A stretch of DNA of 10,697 nt from Desulfuromusa sp. (GCA_029934095.1 JAOZMV010000027.1:1-10697), one strand, 5' to 3'; counted from the first letter of the stretch, positions 1 through 7,106 are shown. Made by a program: numbers and translations. Notes: generated by a model from the sequence alone, not told the origin.

Positions 1-236
1 TTGTTGAAAAGATTATTCTTGGTCAGATCAATAAATATTTTGGTGAAGTGTGTCTTATAGAGCAGGCTTTTGTTATTGATCCCGACCAGAAGGTTGGTAA
101 GGTGGTTGCTGCTCTGGCCAAGGAAATTGGTGCAGATATTAAGTTGAACAGCTATGTGCGCTATCAGCTTGGCGAGGGAATTGAGAAAAAAGTGGATGAC
201 TTTGCTGCTGAAGTTGCAGCTATGAGCAAACAATGA
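1..236 (+). CDS. tsf: Elongation factor Ts, C-terminal part (5' end outside window)
   Basis: EF-Ts is the cytoplasmic guanine nucleotide exchange factor that recycles EF-Tu-GDP. Only the last 77 or so residues are present, in the frame whose first full codon is at position 3 and which ends at TGA 234-236. The visible part contains stretches typical of the EF-Ts C-terminus: a KIILGQINKYF-like helix, 'VCLIEQAFVIDPDQKVGKVV' and a final 'VRYQLGEGIEKKVDDFAAEV' helix. An internal ATG at 48 is only a methionine codon within the longer reading frame. The position directly ahead of pyrH and frr matches the widespread rpsB-tsf-pyrH-frr order and supports the call. The stop codon lies within a few bases of the left edge of the palindromic repeat that fills the next intergenic gap. 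Confidence 0.95.
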   Translation, partial: VEKIILGQINKYFGEVCLIEQAFVIDPDQKVGKVVAALAKEIGADIKLNSYVRYQLGEGIEKKVDDFAAEVAAMSKQ

Positions 237-243
237 TGGCGTT

Positions 244-351
244 GCAATAAGTCCGCTCTACGGTGTTGTAGTAATTTTTCAAGATTTCGACATACTAATG
301 TATGTCTTCATCTTTGAAAAACCACTGCGACTTGTCGAGCAAAACTATTGC
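244..351. repeat. 108-bp imperfect palindrome, dispersed repeat copy 1
   Basis: Most of the 155-bp tsf-pyrH gap is one inverted repeat centred exactly at 297/298. It begins GCAATA (244-249) and ends TATTGC (346-351). The core is a perfect GACATAC / TAAT loop / GTATGTC hairpin (289-306). Between these, GCTCTAC opposes a near match of GTCGAGC, and a long stretch around 265-282 pairs with 313-330 if one base is offset. I count about 36 identities over the 44 positions of these blocks. The left arm recurs at 7196-7241 ahead of ilvB with 41 of 46 bases identical. There is no terminal T-run, so it does not look like a standard intrinsic terminator, and no clear target-site duplication is seen. Likely a REP/MITE-like interspersed repeat; its role is unknown. 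Confidence 0.8.
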
Positions 352-359
352 TTAGCTAT

Positions 360-379
360 CTGATTCTTATTCTAATCAG
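360..379 (+). promoter_or_regulatory. Small inverted repeat just upstream of pyrH ribosome binding site
   Basis: CTGATT (360-365) and AATCAG (374-379) form a perfect 6-bp inverted repeat with an 8-base AT-rich loop, ending one base before the Shine-Dalgarno AGGAG (381-385) of pyrH. The loop contains a TATTCT hexamer (368-373) that could be a -10, but no -35 sits at normal spacing. It may be an operator or a translational control hairpin, or chance in AT-rich DNA. Confidence 0.3.
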
Positions 380-391
380 CAGGAGTTATTT

Positions 392-1123
392 GTGGCTACG
401 ATCAAATATCGACGAATTTTATTGAAGCTGAGTGGTGAAGCTCTGGCAGGTGAGCAGGGCTATGGAATCGATCCTGATGTTATTAACGGGATTGCTGCTG
501 AAATTAAAGAGGTCAGCACTCTGGGGGTTGAGATTGCTGTCGTGATTGGTGGCGGTAATATCTTTCGTGGTTTGGCAGCCTCATCCAAGGGGATGGATCG
601 TGCCAGTGCCGACTATATGGGGATGCTGGCTACGGTTATGAACAGTCTGGCGATGCAGGATGCTCTGGAAAAACAGGGTGTTGTTACCCGGGTTCAGTCG
701 GCGATTGACATGCAACAGATTGCCGAGCCCTATATTCGTCGTCGTGCCGTACGCCATCTGGAAAAAGGGCGTGTGGTTATTTTTAGCGCTGGCACGGGGA
801 ATCCATACTTTACCACCGATACCGCAGCCAGTTTGCGGGCTATGGAGATCAACGCTGAGGTTATTCTTAAGGCAACAAAGGTAGATGGTGTTTATTCTGC
901 CGATCCAAAAAAAAATAAGAATGCAGTTAAACTATCAGAAATAACCTATTTGGAAGTTTTGCAAAAAGGTTTGCAGGTTATGGATGCAACCGCAACTTCG
1001 CTGTGTATGGATAATAATCTGCCGATGATTATTTTTGACATGACTCAACGTGATAACATCAAAAAGGTGGTTCTCGGTGAGAAAATCGGAACAATTGTTC
1101 AGGGAGGTGCTGTAAATGGTTAA
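392..1123 (+). CDS. pyrH: Uridylate (UMP) kinase
   Basis: Phosphorylates UMP to UDP with ATP in cytoplasmic pyrimidine nucleotide synthesis; bacterial PyrH is a hexamer of the amino-acid-kinase fold, unrelated to eukaryotic UMP/CMP kinase. The 243-residue product has the usual family length and landmarks: LKLSGEAL at residues 11-18 (K12, S14, G15 at the phosphate-binding start), GGGNIFRG at 53-60, '[13 protein letters not shown]' in the middle, and the late '[15 protein letters not shown]'. The start is GTG at 392, preceded by AGGAG (381-385) at 6-base spacing, and the protein begins as homologues do. The 3' end overlaps frr by 8 bases, indicating translational coupling. A run of nine A residues at 907-915 falls inside the gene. 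Known family members are activated by GTP and inhibited by UTP; that was not assessed here. Confidence 0.97.
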   Translation: MATIKYRRILLKLSGEALAGEQGYGIDPDVINGIAAEIKEVSTLGVEIAVVIGGGNIFRGLAASSKGMDRASADYMGMLATVMNSLAMQDALEKQGVVTRVQSAIDMQQIAEPYIRRRAVRHLEKGRVVIFSAGTGNPYFTTDTAASLRAMEINAEVILKATKVDGVYSADPKKNKNAVKLSEITYLEVLQKGLQVMDATATSLCMDNNLPMIIFDMTQRDNIKKVVLGEKIGTIVQGGAVNG

Positions 1124-1673
1124 TGAGGTTTTAAGTGAAGCTCGTGCCGCTATGGATAAAGCGGTCAAGTCCTTAAAAAAAGATATGACCAGAGTTCGTA
1201 CTGGACGGGCAAGTATTTCGTTGTTGGATGATGTTAAGGTTGAATATTATGGAGTGCTGACGCCACTCAGCCAAGTGGCTACTCTTGCAGTTCCTGAGGC
1301 ACGTTTGATGACTGTGCAGCCCTGGGAAAAGAATTTGATTCCTGATATTGAAAAGGCAATCTTTAAAGCAGACCTAGGCATGACCCCTTCATCTGATGGA
1401 CTATTGATCCGCTTGCCGGTTCCAGCATTGACCGAAGAACGGCGTCATGAAATGGTGAAAATTATTAAGCGAATGTCAGAAGATACCAAGATTTCTGTGC
1501 GGAATTCGCGCCGTGATGCCAATGAAAACCTTAAAATGTTGGAAAAAGAGAAAGAAATAACCGAAGATGATCTTAAGCGGAGTGAAAAGGATGTGCAGCA
1601 ACTCACGGATGAATTTGTCAGCGCCATCGATTCTATAGTGCAGAATAAAGAGCAGGAGGTCATGGAGGTTTGA
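1116..1673 (+). CDS. frr: Ribosome recycling factor
   Basis: Splits post-termination ribosomes together with EF-G so that subunits, mRNA and tRNA are released. The product is 185 residues, the standard RRF length, and nearly all sequence landmarks are present: 'RVRTGRAS' near residue 27, the '[14 protein letters not shown]' domain II entry, '[16 protein letters not shown]', '[13 protein letters not shown]', 'VRNSRRDAN' and a charged C-terminal helix '[20 protein letters not shown]'. It starts at ATG 1116, inside the end of pyrH, with GGGAGG (1102-1107) at suitable spacing. Coupling to pyrH is conserved across many bacteria. The ferredoxin gene follows 35 bases downstream with its own ribosome binding site. 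Confidence 0.97.
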   Translation: MVNEVLSEARAAMDKAVKSLKKDMTRVRTGRASISLLDDVKVEYYGVLTPLSQVATLAVPEARLMTVQPWEKNLIPDIEKAIFKADLGMTPSSDGLLIRLPVPALTEERRHEMVKIIKRMSEDTKISVRNSRRDANENLKMLEKEKEITEDDLKRSEKDVQQLTDEFVSAIDSIVQNKEQEVMEV

Positions 1674-1708
1674 CCTTTGATCTACTTCTTAACTAAGGGA
1701 GCTGAATA

Positions 1709-1873
1709 ATGGCTTTGAAAATAAACGAAGAGTGTATTGGCTGTGGAACGTGTGTGGATGCTTGCCCATTGGGTGCCATTGTCGAATCGGGAGAGGTCTA
1801 TATCATTACGGATGAGTGTGACGAATGCCGTGCTTGCGTTGATACCTGTCCGGTTAATGCTATCATCGACTGA
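1709..1873 (+). CDS. Small 2[4Fe-4S] ferredoxin
   Basis: A 54-residue protein of the bacterial (clostridial-type) dicluster ferredoxin family, a soluble low-potential electron carrier. Two complete CxxCxxCxxxCP motifs are visible: C9, C12, C15, C19-P20 and C37, C40, C43, C47-P48, the classic spacing for two [4Fe-4S] cubanes. The linker between them is short, with no extra insertion or histidine. The start is ATG 1709, with AAGGGA at 1695-1700 spaced 8 bases away; the stop is TGA 1871-1873. It lies 35 bases after frr and just before a strong terminator, so it is probably the last gene of the tsf-pyrH-frr transcript. Its redox partner cannot be deduced from this neighbourhood of translation genes. 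It is consistent with an anaerobic, iron-sulfur-rich organism. Confidence 0.93.
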   Translation: MALKINEECIGCGTCVDACPLGAIVESGEVYIITDECDECRACVDTCPVNAIID

Positions 1874-1894
1874 TCAGTTTTATATTGAGTTTTG

Positions 1895-1925
1895 AAAAAG
1901 GGCGTTATTGAAACGCCCTTTTTTT
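1895..1925 (+). terminator. Rho-independent terminator after ferredoxin gene
   Basis: A stem with arms AAAAAGGGCGTT (1895-1906) and AACGCCCTTTTT (1912-1923), loop ATTGA, ends in a T-run to 1925. The GC-rich core GGGCG/CGCCC followed by Ts is a textbook intrinsic terminator, 21 bases beyond the ferredoxin stop. The A-run on the left and T-run on the right would let it work in both directions. It separates the translation cluster from the uppS operon. Confidence 0.92.
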
Positions 1926-1956
1926 ATGGTTTCACAAGTCTTTAACTATCAATTTC

Positions 1957-1997
1957 TTGCTGTTCAGATGCCAGCCGTGTTATTTTTCACAGCTGTG
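1957..1997 (+). promoter_or_regulatory. Possible promoter region for the uppS operon, with a 10-bp palindrome
   Basis: Between the terminator and uppS, a start for a new transcript is expected. TTGCTG (1957-1962) and TATTTT (1981-1986), 18 bases apart, are a weak sigma-70-like pair. TATACT at 2002-2007 is a better -10 hexamer but lacks a matching -35. A perfect palindrome CACAGCTGTG (1988-1997) lies next to these and might be a protein-binding site. No hexamer pair is strong, so this is tentative. Confidence 0.3.
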
Positions 1998-2041
1998 TTT
2001 TTATACTTACAAGTTGAAGTTGTTTTCCTTAGGTTTTTTGG

Positions 2042-2788
2042 ATGCCGGAGCTGACTGAAATTACACAAAAGCCACCCCTTGACCATCTTGCTATTATTAT
2101 GGATGGCAATGGGCGCTGGGCTAAACAGCGCGAATTGCCAAGGATAGCAGGGCACCAGCAAGGGGTTGAGGCAGTGACCCAGATTGTTGATGAATGTGTT
2201 CGGCATGGGATTCGTTTCCTCAGCCTGTTTGCGTTCAGTTCAGAAAACTGGGGCCGTCCCCGTCAGGAAGTTGATGCATTGATGGGGTTGTTGCTGCAGT
2301 ATTTAAGCTCACAGCGTCAGAAGATGCTGGCTAAGGGGATAAAGTTGCGGGTTATCGGTGATCTTTCCCGGTTGTCAGAGCCAGTTCAGGCTGCATTGGC
2401 TGATGCTGAAAGGGAAACCTCGCAATGTCAGACACTTACCTTGATCCTGGCCCTTTCCTACGGTGGCCGGGATGAGCTTATGCGCGCTGCCAAGAAAATT
2501 GCTCAACATGCACTTGATGGTCATCTGGATATCAATCAGCTTGATAATAGGTCTTTTTCAACATTTCTGGATACCGGGGATCTCCCCGAACCTGATTTAA
2601 TGATCCGCACCAGTGGTGAAGTGAGGATCAGTAATTTTCTCCTCTGGCAGGCGGCCTATGCGGAGTTGTACTTTACAGATGTTCTTTGGCCTGACTTTGA
2701 TGCTGTGGAATTACAGAAAGCTCTGGACGATTATTTGCAGCGGAAACGCCGATTCGGACTCACGGATGATCAGGTAAAAGGAGAGTAA
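2042..2788 (+). CDS. uppS: Undecaprenyl diphosphate synthase (cis-prenyltransferase)
   Basis: Adds isopentenyl units in cis to farnesyl diphosphate to make the C55 lipid carrier for peptidoglycan and other wall polymers; acts at the cytoplasmic membrane face. The 248-residue protein has the family motifs in order: IIMDGNGRWA near residues 18-27 with catalytic D21, 'FAFSSENWGRP' in the first third, the central 'LSYGGRDELMRAAKKIA', 'DTGDLPEPDLMIRTSGE' and R189-TSGE-R-SNFLLWQ followed by AYAELYF, which carries the late Mg2+/IPP-binding residues. The start is ATG 2042; an in-frame TAG at 2030-2032 excludes a longer form, although the ribosome binding site is weak (AGG 2031-2033). It opens an operon with cdsA, dxr and rseP, a conserved arrangement. 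Confidence 0.96.
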   Translation: MPELTEITQKPPLDHLAIIMDGNGRWAKQRELPRIAGHQQGVEAVTQIVDECVRHGIRFLSLFAFSSENWGRPRQEVDALMGLLLQYLSSQRQKMLAKGIKLRVIGDLSRLSEPVQAALADAERETSQCQTLTLILALSYGGRDELMRAAKKIAQHALDGHLDINQLDNRSFSTFLDTGDLPEPDLMIRTSGEVRISNFLLWQAAYAELYFTDVLWPDFDAVELQKALDDYLQRKRRFGLTDDQVKGE

Positions 2789-2793
2789 CGATT
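2778..2793 (+). promoter_or_regulatory. Ribosome binding site and inferred ATT start of cdsA
   Basis: AAGGAG (2778-2783) sits 7 bases ahead of an ATT codon at 2791-2793. In this frame there is a TGA at 2767-2769 and no ATG, GTG or TTG between it and TTG 2824, so the strong site has no conventional start to serve. The codon after ATT begins KQRIITA, which matches the conserved CdsA N-terminus. Confidence 0.65.
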
Positions 2794-3591
2794 AAACAAC
2801 GTATTATTACCGCTGTTATAGCTTTGCCCTTACTGATTTTACTGCTTGGATATGCCAATCCTGCAGTTTTTTCCGTTTTTTTGACTCTGGTACTGTTTTT
2901 AAGCCTGGTTGAGTTCAATCGAATGGGACTGGGATCTGAGCATCGTTTGGAACAATGGCTTGCTGCTATTATCGGGACGGCAGTTATCCCATTTTTGTTT
3001 TACGAGAATGCAGCACTGCTGTTCCCTCTGTTGACTGGGGCGATGTTGCTTTTTGCCCTGTTGTTTCTATTCCGTTTGCCAGTGATCACTGAAGTTCATC
3101 ATCGTCTGGGCTGGATAATCCTCGGTTTAATCTACCTCCCTTTTCTTTTGGGCCATCTGATTCCGTTGCGCATGTTGCCCGATGGGCAGCGCTGGATTTT
3201 TATGACACTCATCGTCATCATGAGTTGTGATAGCTTTGCTTATTTTATCGGTCGTAAAATCGGCAAACGTAAATTGTATCCAGCTGTCAGTCCCAATAAG
3301 AGTATCGAGGGGGGGATCGGTGGCTTGGTTGGATCAGTTTTTGCGGTTATTCTGGTTAAATTTACTTTTATGCCGGTTCTCGGAATTCTCGATGCCATAT
3401 TAATCGGACTGTTGCTTGGGAGTGTGGGGCAACTCGGTGATTTGTTTGAATCTCTATTAAAGCGTGCCTGTCAGGTCAAGGACTCCGGGAATATCATTCC
3501 TGGGCATGGTGGGATGTTGGATCGTCTCGATAGTCTCCTGTTCGCATTCCCGGTCGTTTACTATGTTGCCCGATTCGGTTACGGAGGCTGA
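2791..3591 (+). CDS. cdsA: Phosphatidate cytidylyltransferase (CDP-diacylglycerol synthase)
   Basis: Integral membrane enzyme that converts phosphatidate and CTP to CDP-diacylglycerol, the precursor used by PssA at the far end of this window. The signature near residues 221-247 is clear: S-L-L-K-R, then KDSG, then [12 protein letters not shown]. The protein is strongly hydrophobic with many predicted membrane spans, e.g. near residues 5-20, 27-45 and 85-120. With the start at ATT 2791 it is 266 residues, normal for the family, and begins [16 protein letters not shown] like homologues. Using TTG 2824 instead gives 255 residues, has no ribosome binding site and removes the conserved KxRIITA stretch. 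The start is therefore inferred, not proven. It lies 2 bases after uppS and 8 bases before dxr, so translation is probably coupled. Confidence 0.93.
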   Translation: MKQRIITAVIALPLLILLLGYANPAVFSVFLTLVLFLSLVEFNRMGLGSEHRLEQWLAAIIGTAVIPFLFYENAALLFPLLTGAMLLFALLFLFRLPVITEVHHRLGWIILGLIYLPFLLGHLIPLRMLPDGQRWIFMTLIVIMSCDSFAYFIGRKIGKRKLYPAVSPNKSIEGGIGGLVGSVFAVILVKFTFMPVLGILDAILIGLLLGSVGQLGDLFESLLKRACQVKDSGNIIPGHGGMLDRLDSLLFAFPVVYYVARFGYGG

Positions 3592-3599
3592 GAACGCGG

Positions 3600-4760
3600 T
3601 TGAAAAATATAGCAGTTCTCGGTTCGACTGGATCGATTGGGGTCAGTACTTTAGAAATCGTCAGGGCGTTTCCTGAGCGTTATCAAATTGTCGCTTTGTC
3701 AGCTGGCAATAATATTGAGCTGTTACAGCAGCAGATTGAGTTTTTCCGTCCGCGTATCGTCTCCGTGGTTTCAGAACAAGATGCGGAAGCTTTGACTCGA
3801 AGTCTTAAAGGGGTTGACGTTCAGATCTGCTGTGGTATTGAGGGGATGGTCCGCTGTGCGACAGTTCCTGAAAGTGAGATGGTTGTTGTTGCTGTTGTTG
3901 GTGCTGCTGGTCTGATACCAACATTGGCGGCAATTAAAGCAGGGAAAGATATTGCCCTGGCCAATAAGGAAACTCTGGTCACCGCTGGCAATTTGATCAT
4001 GGAGGAGGTTGCCCGGCAAAAGGTCAAACTTATCCCCGTAGACAGTGAACATTCAGCCATCTTCCAATCTTTGGCTGGTCATCGCCGTGAAGATGTGCAG
4101 CGCCTGATTTTAACCGCCTCTGGTGGCCCATTCCGCAAATACGGACGGGAACATTTCAAAGATATATCCCCTGCAGACGCCTTAGCTCATCCAAACTGGG
4201 AAATGGGTCGAAAAATTTCTATCGATTCGGCCACTATGATGAATAAGGGTCTTGAAGTGATTGAAGCTCACTGGTTATTCGATTTTCCTGCCACCATGAT
4301 CGATGTCCATATCCACCCGGAAAGTATTATCCATTCACTGGTTGAATACCGGGATGGAGCGGTTATGGCTCAACTAGGTGTTCCCGATATGAAGACCCCG
4401 ATCGCCTATGCATTGTCCTGGCCGGAACGGTTGCCGTTAGCTCAGAAACCTCTTGATCTATGTCAAATGGGTCAATTATCATTTTCCGAACCCGACCTGG
4501 AACGTTTTCCTTGTCTGCGGCTCGCTTATGATGCTCTGGCCCGGGGCGGAACGGTGCCAGCAGTGATGAATGCGGCAAATGAAGTTGCCGTTGAAGCTTT
4601 TTTAAACACCCGACTCAGTTTTTTGGAGATTTCACAAGTGATAGAAAAAGTAATGTATCAGCACCGGGGTGGAGATCTTACCACTGTGGAGCAAGCTCTG
4701 CATGCCGATCTGTGGGGTCGGAACAAAGCACAAGAATTGATCAATGGAGGACTTGCATGA
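3600..4760 (+). CDS. dxr: 1-deoxy-D-xylulose 5-phosphate reductoisomerase
   Basis: Second enzyme of the MEP isoprenoid pathway: NADPH-dependent conversion of DXP to 2-C-methyl-erythritol 4-phosphate in the cytoplasm, the route whose products feed UppS. The 386-residue product shows the NADPH loop GSTGSIG (residues 8-14), NKETLV at 122-127, the metal ligands in PVDSEH (D148, E150), 'LTASGGPF' at 171-178, '[20 protein letters not shown]' and E219 in [12 protein letters not shown], followed by [10 protein letters not shown]. The start is TTG 3600; it aligns with the usual N-terminus ([14 protein letters not shown]), and GGAGG (3583-3587) is 12 bases away, longer than ideal. The stop overlaps the start of rseP as ATGA. 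This is the standard place for dxr, between cdsA and rseP. Confidence 0.97.
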   Translation: MKNIAVLGSTGSIGVSTLEIVRAFPERYQIVALSAGNNIELLQQQIEFFRPRIVSVVSEQDAEALTRSLKGVDVQICCGIEGMVRCATVPESEMVVVAVVGAAGLIPTLAAIKAGKDIALANKETLVTAGNLIMEEVARQKVKLIPVDSEHSAIFQSLAGHRREDVQRLILTASGGPFRKYGREHFKDISPADALAHPNWEMGRKISIDSATMMNKGLEVIEAHWLFDFPATMIDVHIHPESIIHSLVEYRDGAVMAQLGVPDMKTPIAYALSWPERLPLAQKPLDLCQMGQLSFSEPDLERFPCLRLAYDALARGGTVPAVMNAANEVAVEAFLNTRLSFLEISQVIEKVMYQHRGGDLTTVEQALHADLWGRNKAQELINGGLA

Positions 4761-6076
4761 CAACAATTATAGCTGGCATTTTGATGTTGGGAGTTCTGGT
4801 TTTTATCCATGAACTGGGGCACTTTGTTGTCGCCAAGATGTGTGGCGTTAAAGTTCTAAAGTTTTCTCTCGGTTTTGGTCCCAAGCTGGTGTCACGTCGC
4901 CGTGGAGAAACGGAATATCAGGTTTGTGCAATTCCCCTTGGTGGATATGTACAGATGCTTGGTGAGGGGAGTGGCGAGCAGGGTGAAGAGGTTGAACTCT
5001 CTGCTGAGGAAAAAGCCCGTTCCTTTGCGGAGCAAACGGTTACTAAGCGGTTAGCAATCGTTTTGGCGGGTCCAGTGATGAACCTGATTCTCCCCCTGCT
5101 TATTTTGCCGATCTCGTTTATGGTCGGGGTGCAGATGCCAACCTATGTGGATCAACCCGCTTGTGTTGGTTATGTCGTTCCTGAGTCGAATGCAGCCGTT
5201 GGCGGTTTTCTTGCTGATGACTGTGTGCTGGCTGTGAACCAGCAGGTCGTTGGTAGCTGGAACGAAACCAATAAAAGCTTTATTTCCCATGCCGGGGATG
5301 ACTTGATTTTTCAGGTTGAGCGGGATGGGAAACATTTGCAACTGCAGCTCCCAGCCGATAATAATAGCTTGCAGGGAATGCAGGCTTTGGGCCTTCTCCC
5401 CTGGCAGGCAGCGCGTATCGGAGGATTAGCTGCAGATATGCCCGCAGCGGAAGCGGGGCTCCAAAAAGGGGACCTGATCCTGCAAATAGAGAACTATTCA
5501 ATTTCTTCCTGGTACGATTTGAAGGGGATTATTCAAAAAGTTGGCAATAAGACGGTTCCGATCCATTTAGAACGTGCCGGAAAGCCGCTTATTGTTGATT
5601 TGACACCTGCACAACGTGATGGTGAAGGTGAATATTTACTCGGCATTGCTCCACTCTATAACTCTGAACTAAAGCGTTTTGGCTTTGTTGACGCTGTCCG
5701 TGAAGGGGCCTCTCGAACCTGGGAGTTGATTGAGCTGACCGTTGTTTTTGTGCAAAAATTGTTTACCGGTAATGTCTCAACAAAAAATATCGGTGGTCCT
5801 ATTACCGTTGTTCAAATTGCTGGGCAGGCGGCCCAGACAGATTTGTCGGCAATTTTATCGGTTCTGGCCTTTATCTCGATTCAATTGGGGATATTAAATC
5901 TATTGCCGATTCCAATTTTAGATGGTGGCCATATCCTCTTTTATGTCATCGAACTGGTGATCCGACGACCCGTGTCAATCCGTGCCAGAGAGATGGCCCA
6001 GCAGGTTGGTATGGCGATGTTGTTGATGCTGATGGTTTTGGCTTTTTACAATGATATTGTAAGGTTATGGGGTTAA
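4757..6076 (+). CDS. rseP: RseP-family site-2 intramembrane zinc metalloprotease
   Basis: Inner-membrane protease that performs the second cut of anti-sigma factors (RseA in E. coli) and clears signal-peptide remnants. The 439-residue protein has the complete family layout: a first membrane helix with the zinc-binding HELGH at residues 18-22, a second span near 98-118, two tandem periplasmic PDZ domains (about 130-200 and 210-290, the second with '[20 protein letters not shown]'), then the LDG motif with D389 in '[15 protein letters not shown]' and a final span near 417-435. The start is ATG 4757, with GGAGG (4746-4750) at 6 bases; a GTG further upstream (4712) would add 15 unrelated residues. 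It overlaps dxr by 4 bases and tsaB at its 3' end. Two PDZ domains point to the RseP rather than the single-PDZ type. Confidence 0.95.
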   Translation: MTTIIAGILMLGVLVFIHELGHFVVAKMCGVKVLKFSLGFGPKLVSRRRGETEYQVCAIPLGGYVQMLGEGSGEQGEEVELSAEEKARSFAEQTVTKRLAIVLAGPVMNLILPLLILPISFMVGVQMPTYVDQPACVGYVVPESNAAVGGFLADDCVLAVNQQVVGSWNETNKSFISHAGDDLIFQVERDGKHLQLQLPADNNSLQGMQALGLLPWQAARIGGLAADMPAAEAGLQKGDLILQIENYSISSWYDLKGIIQKVGNKTVPIHLERAGKPLIVDLTPAQRDGEGEYLLGIAPLYNSELKRFGFVDAVREGASRTWELIELTVVFVQKLFTGNVSTKNIGGPITVVQIAGQAAQTDLSAILSVLAFISIQLGILNLLPIPILDGGHILFYVIELVIRRPVSIRAREMAQQVGMAMLLMLMVLAFYNDIVRLWG

Positions 6077-6804
6077 TGGGAGGCGCGGAAGGGCTAAAGA
6101 TTCTTACGCTTGACAGCTCATCTTTAAGCGGCAGTGTTTCTCTTTGTCAGGGTGAATCTCTGGTTGCTGAATCCCTTTTAAATGTTCGCAGTACCCATAG
6201 TGAAAAATTGTTGCAGCAGGTTGATCTACTGTTAGGGGAGACTGGTTGGCGTCTGGAGGATCTGGACCTTTTTGCAGTGGTTACCGGACCCGGTTCTTTT
6301 ACCGGCCTGCGTATCGGTATTGCCACGATCAAGGGATTGGCTCAGGTGCTGAAGAAACCTGTTGTGCCGGTCTCAACCTTACAAGCTGTTGCGATGAATC
6401 TGCCACTGTCACCGGTTCCGATTTGTGCTTTTCTCGATGCCAGAAAAAAAGAGGTTTATACGCAGCTTTTTGAATGGCATCATGCTTCCGGTCCAGTTGC
6501 AATTGGTGAGGCTGTTGTCTTGCCTCCGGAACGATTGTTACTGGACCTGTCCGGGCCGGTTGCTCTGGTTGGGGACGGGGTACTTCTCTATTCCCAGATG
6601 ATTAAAGATATTCTTGCTGAACAAGCTCTGATTCCTATTGCTACGGCGCATCAACTACGCGCGGCAAAGGCTTCCTGGCTGGCACTACAGGCATATCAAT
6701 CAGGGTTGGTCCAAGAAGCAGTAGAAATACATCCGACCTATATTCGCCCTTCGGATGCCGAATTGAATCTATCTGTCAAACAAAGCATTTTAAAACGGGG
6801 TTAA
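6067..6804 (+). CDS. tsaB: tRNA threonylcarbamoyladenosine biosynthesis protein TsaB
   Basis: TsaB is the non-catalytic, ASKHA-fold partner of TsaD in making N6-threonylcarbamoyladenosine at position 37 of ANN-decoding tRNAs. The 245-residue product carries the family hallmark TGPGSFTGLRIG (residues 73-84), an N-terminal 'KILTLDSSS' strand, and 'RSTHSEKLL' near residue 41; it lacks the metal-binding histidine pair of TsaD/Kae1. The start is uncertain. ATG 6067 overlaps rseP by 10 bases, while ATG 6076 shares one base with the rseP stop (TAATG), a common re-initiation layout; neither has a well-spaced ribosome binding site. A strong GGGAGG (6078-6083) lies downstream of both, ahead of the codon (CTA 6094) where family alignments would begin. 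Probably the last gene of the uppS operon. Confidence 0.93.
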   Translation: MGLMGGAEGLKILTLDSSSLSGSVSLCQGESLVAESLLNVRSTHSEKLLQQVDLLLGETGWRLEDLDLFAVVTGPGSFTGLRIGIATIKGLAQVLKKPVVPVSTLQAVAMNLPLSPVPICAFLDARKKEVYTQLFEWHHASGPVAIGEAVVLPPERLLLDLSGPVALVGDGVLLYSQMIKDILAEQALIPIATAHQLRAAKASWLALQAYQSGLVQEAVEIHPTYIRPSDAELNLSVKQSILKRG

Positions 6805-6816
6805 TTGTTGACAATT
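6803..6816. promoter_or_regulatory. Palindrome containing a consensus -35 hexamer
   Basis: AATTGT-TG-ACAATT (6803-6816) is a perfect 6-bp inverted repeat with a 2-base spacer, starting within the tsaB stop codon. It contains TTGACA (6808-6813), an exact sigma-70 -35. The best -10 at 16 bases is only GTTACT (6830-6835), a weak match. It could be an operator overlapping the promoter of the DUF465 gene. Without a good -10, the promoter call is tentative. Confidence 0.4.
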
Positions 6817-6828
6817 TTGCATCAATTT

Positions 6829-6851
6829 GGTTACTTTGGGAGTAACTTTTT
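6829..6851 (+). terminator. Weak candidate intrinsic terminator after tsaB
   Basis: GTTACT (6830-6835) and AGTAAC (6841-6846) form a perfect 6-bp stem with loop TTGGG, extended by a possible G-T pair, followed at once by five Ts (6847-6851). The layout is that of an intrinsic terminator but the stem is short and AT-rich. It would either end the uppS-to-tsaB transcript or attenuate a transcript started at the palindrome just upstream. Confidence 0.45.
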
Positions 6852-6886
6852 CCAGTTTTAATTCACTTATATCCGCGGAGGTGCCA

Positions 6887-7105
6887 ATGGCTACTGATCA
6901 GACCCTTTTGCAAAATCTCACCGAAACTAACCCCCGTTTCCGTATGCTTTATGAAGAACATAACCTGTTTGAAAAACAATTGTCAGAGTATGACAAAAAG
7001 GGATATTTGTCCCCACAGGAAGAACTGGAAAAAAATAAAGTGAAAAAAATGAAACTGGTTGGCAAGGATGAGATGGAAAAAATTATTCAATCGGTTACCA
7101 CCTGA
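6887..7105 (+). CDS. DUF465 / YdcH-family small protein
   Basis: A 72-residue, highly charged, mainly helical protein. The core 'NPRFRMLYEEHNLFEKQL' followed by a Lys/Glu-rich second helix ending 'LVGKDEMEKII' matches the DUF465 (YdcH-like) pattern, in which a short helical hairpin has an x-H-x-L-x-x-x-I/L heptad near the first turn and a 'LKKxKLxxKDEI'-like C-terminus. The function of this family is not established. The start is ATG 6887, backed by an excellent GGAGG (6877-6881) at 5 bases; a longer reading frame from 6827 would pass through the terminator-like hairpin and is unlikely. It appears to be a single-gene unit: a possible promoter lies upstream at 6803-6836 and two stem-loops lie downstream. 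No signal peptide, membrane span or metal motif is seen. Confidence 0.88.
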   Translation: MATDQTLLQNLTETNPRFRMLYEEHNLFEKQLSEYDKKGYLSPQEELEKNKVKKMKLVGKDEMEKIIQSVTT

Positions 7106-7106
7106 G

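Noticed and set aside
244..351. CRISPR repeat or intrinsic terminator reading of the tsf-pyrH palindrome
   Set aside because: There is no repeat-spacer periodicity and no T-run after the stem; a dispersed palindromic repeat explains the second copy better.
1964..2206. Minus-strand 80-codon frame across the uppS 5' region
   Set aside because: It runs through the uppS start and the conserved MDGNGRWA codons on the other strand, with no supporting start signal.
3882..3911. GTT/GCT triplet-rich stretch in dxr
   Set aside because: It looks like a short tandem repeat but simply encodes the hydrophobic [10 protein letters not shown] segment expected in this part of Dxr.
3771..4060. Two overlapping minus-strand reading frames of 93 and 79 codons within dxr
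   Set aside because: They lie entirely antisense to the clearly coding dxr gene, resemble no family, and have no ribosome binding site; they are by-products of dxr codon usage.
5051..5501. Minus-strand reading frames of 96 and 73 codons within rseP
   Set aside because: Antisense to a complete, well-conserved protease gene; composition is low-complexity and unlike a real protein.
6827..6886. N-terminal extension of the DUF465 gene from GTG/ATG-like codons at 6827
   Set aside because: The extension crosses the hairpin and T-run and lacks a ribosome binding site, whereas ATG 6887 has an ideal one and fits family length.
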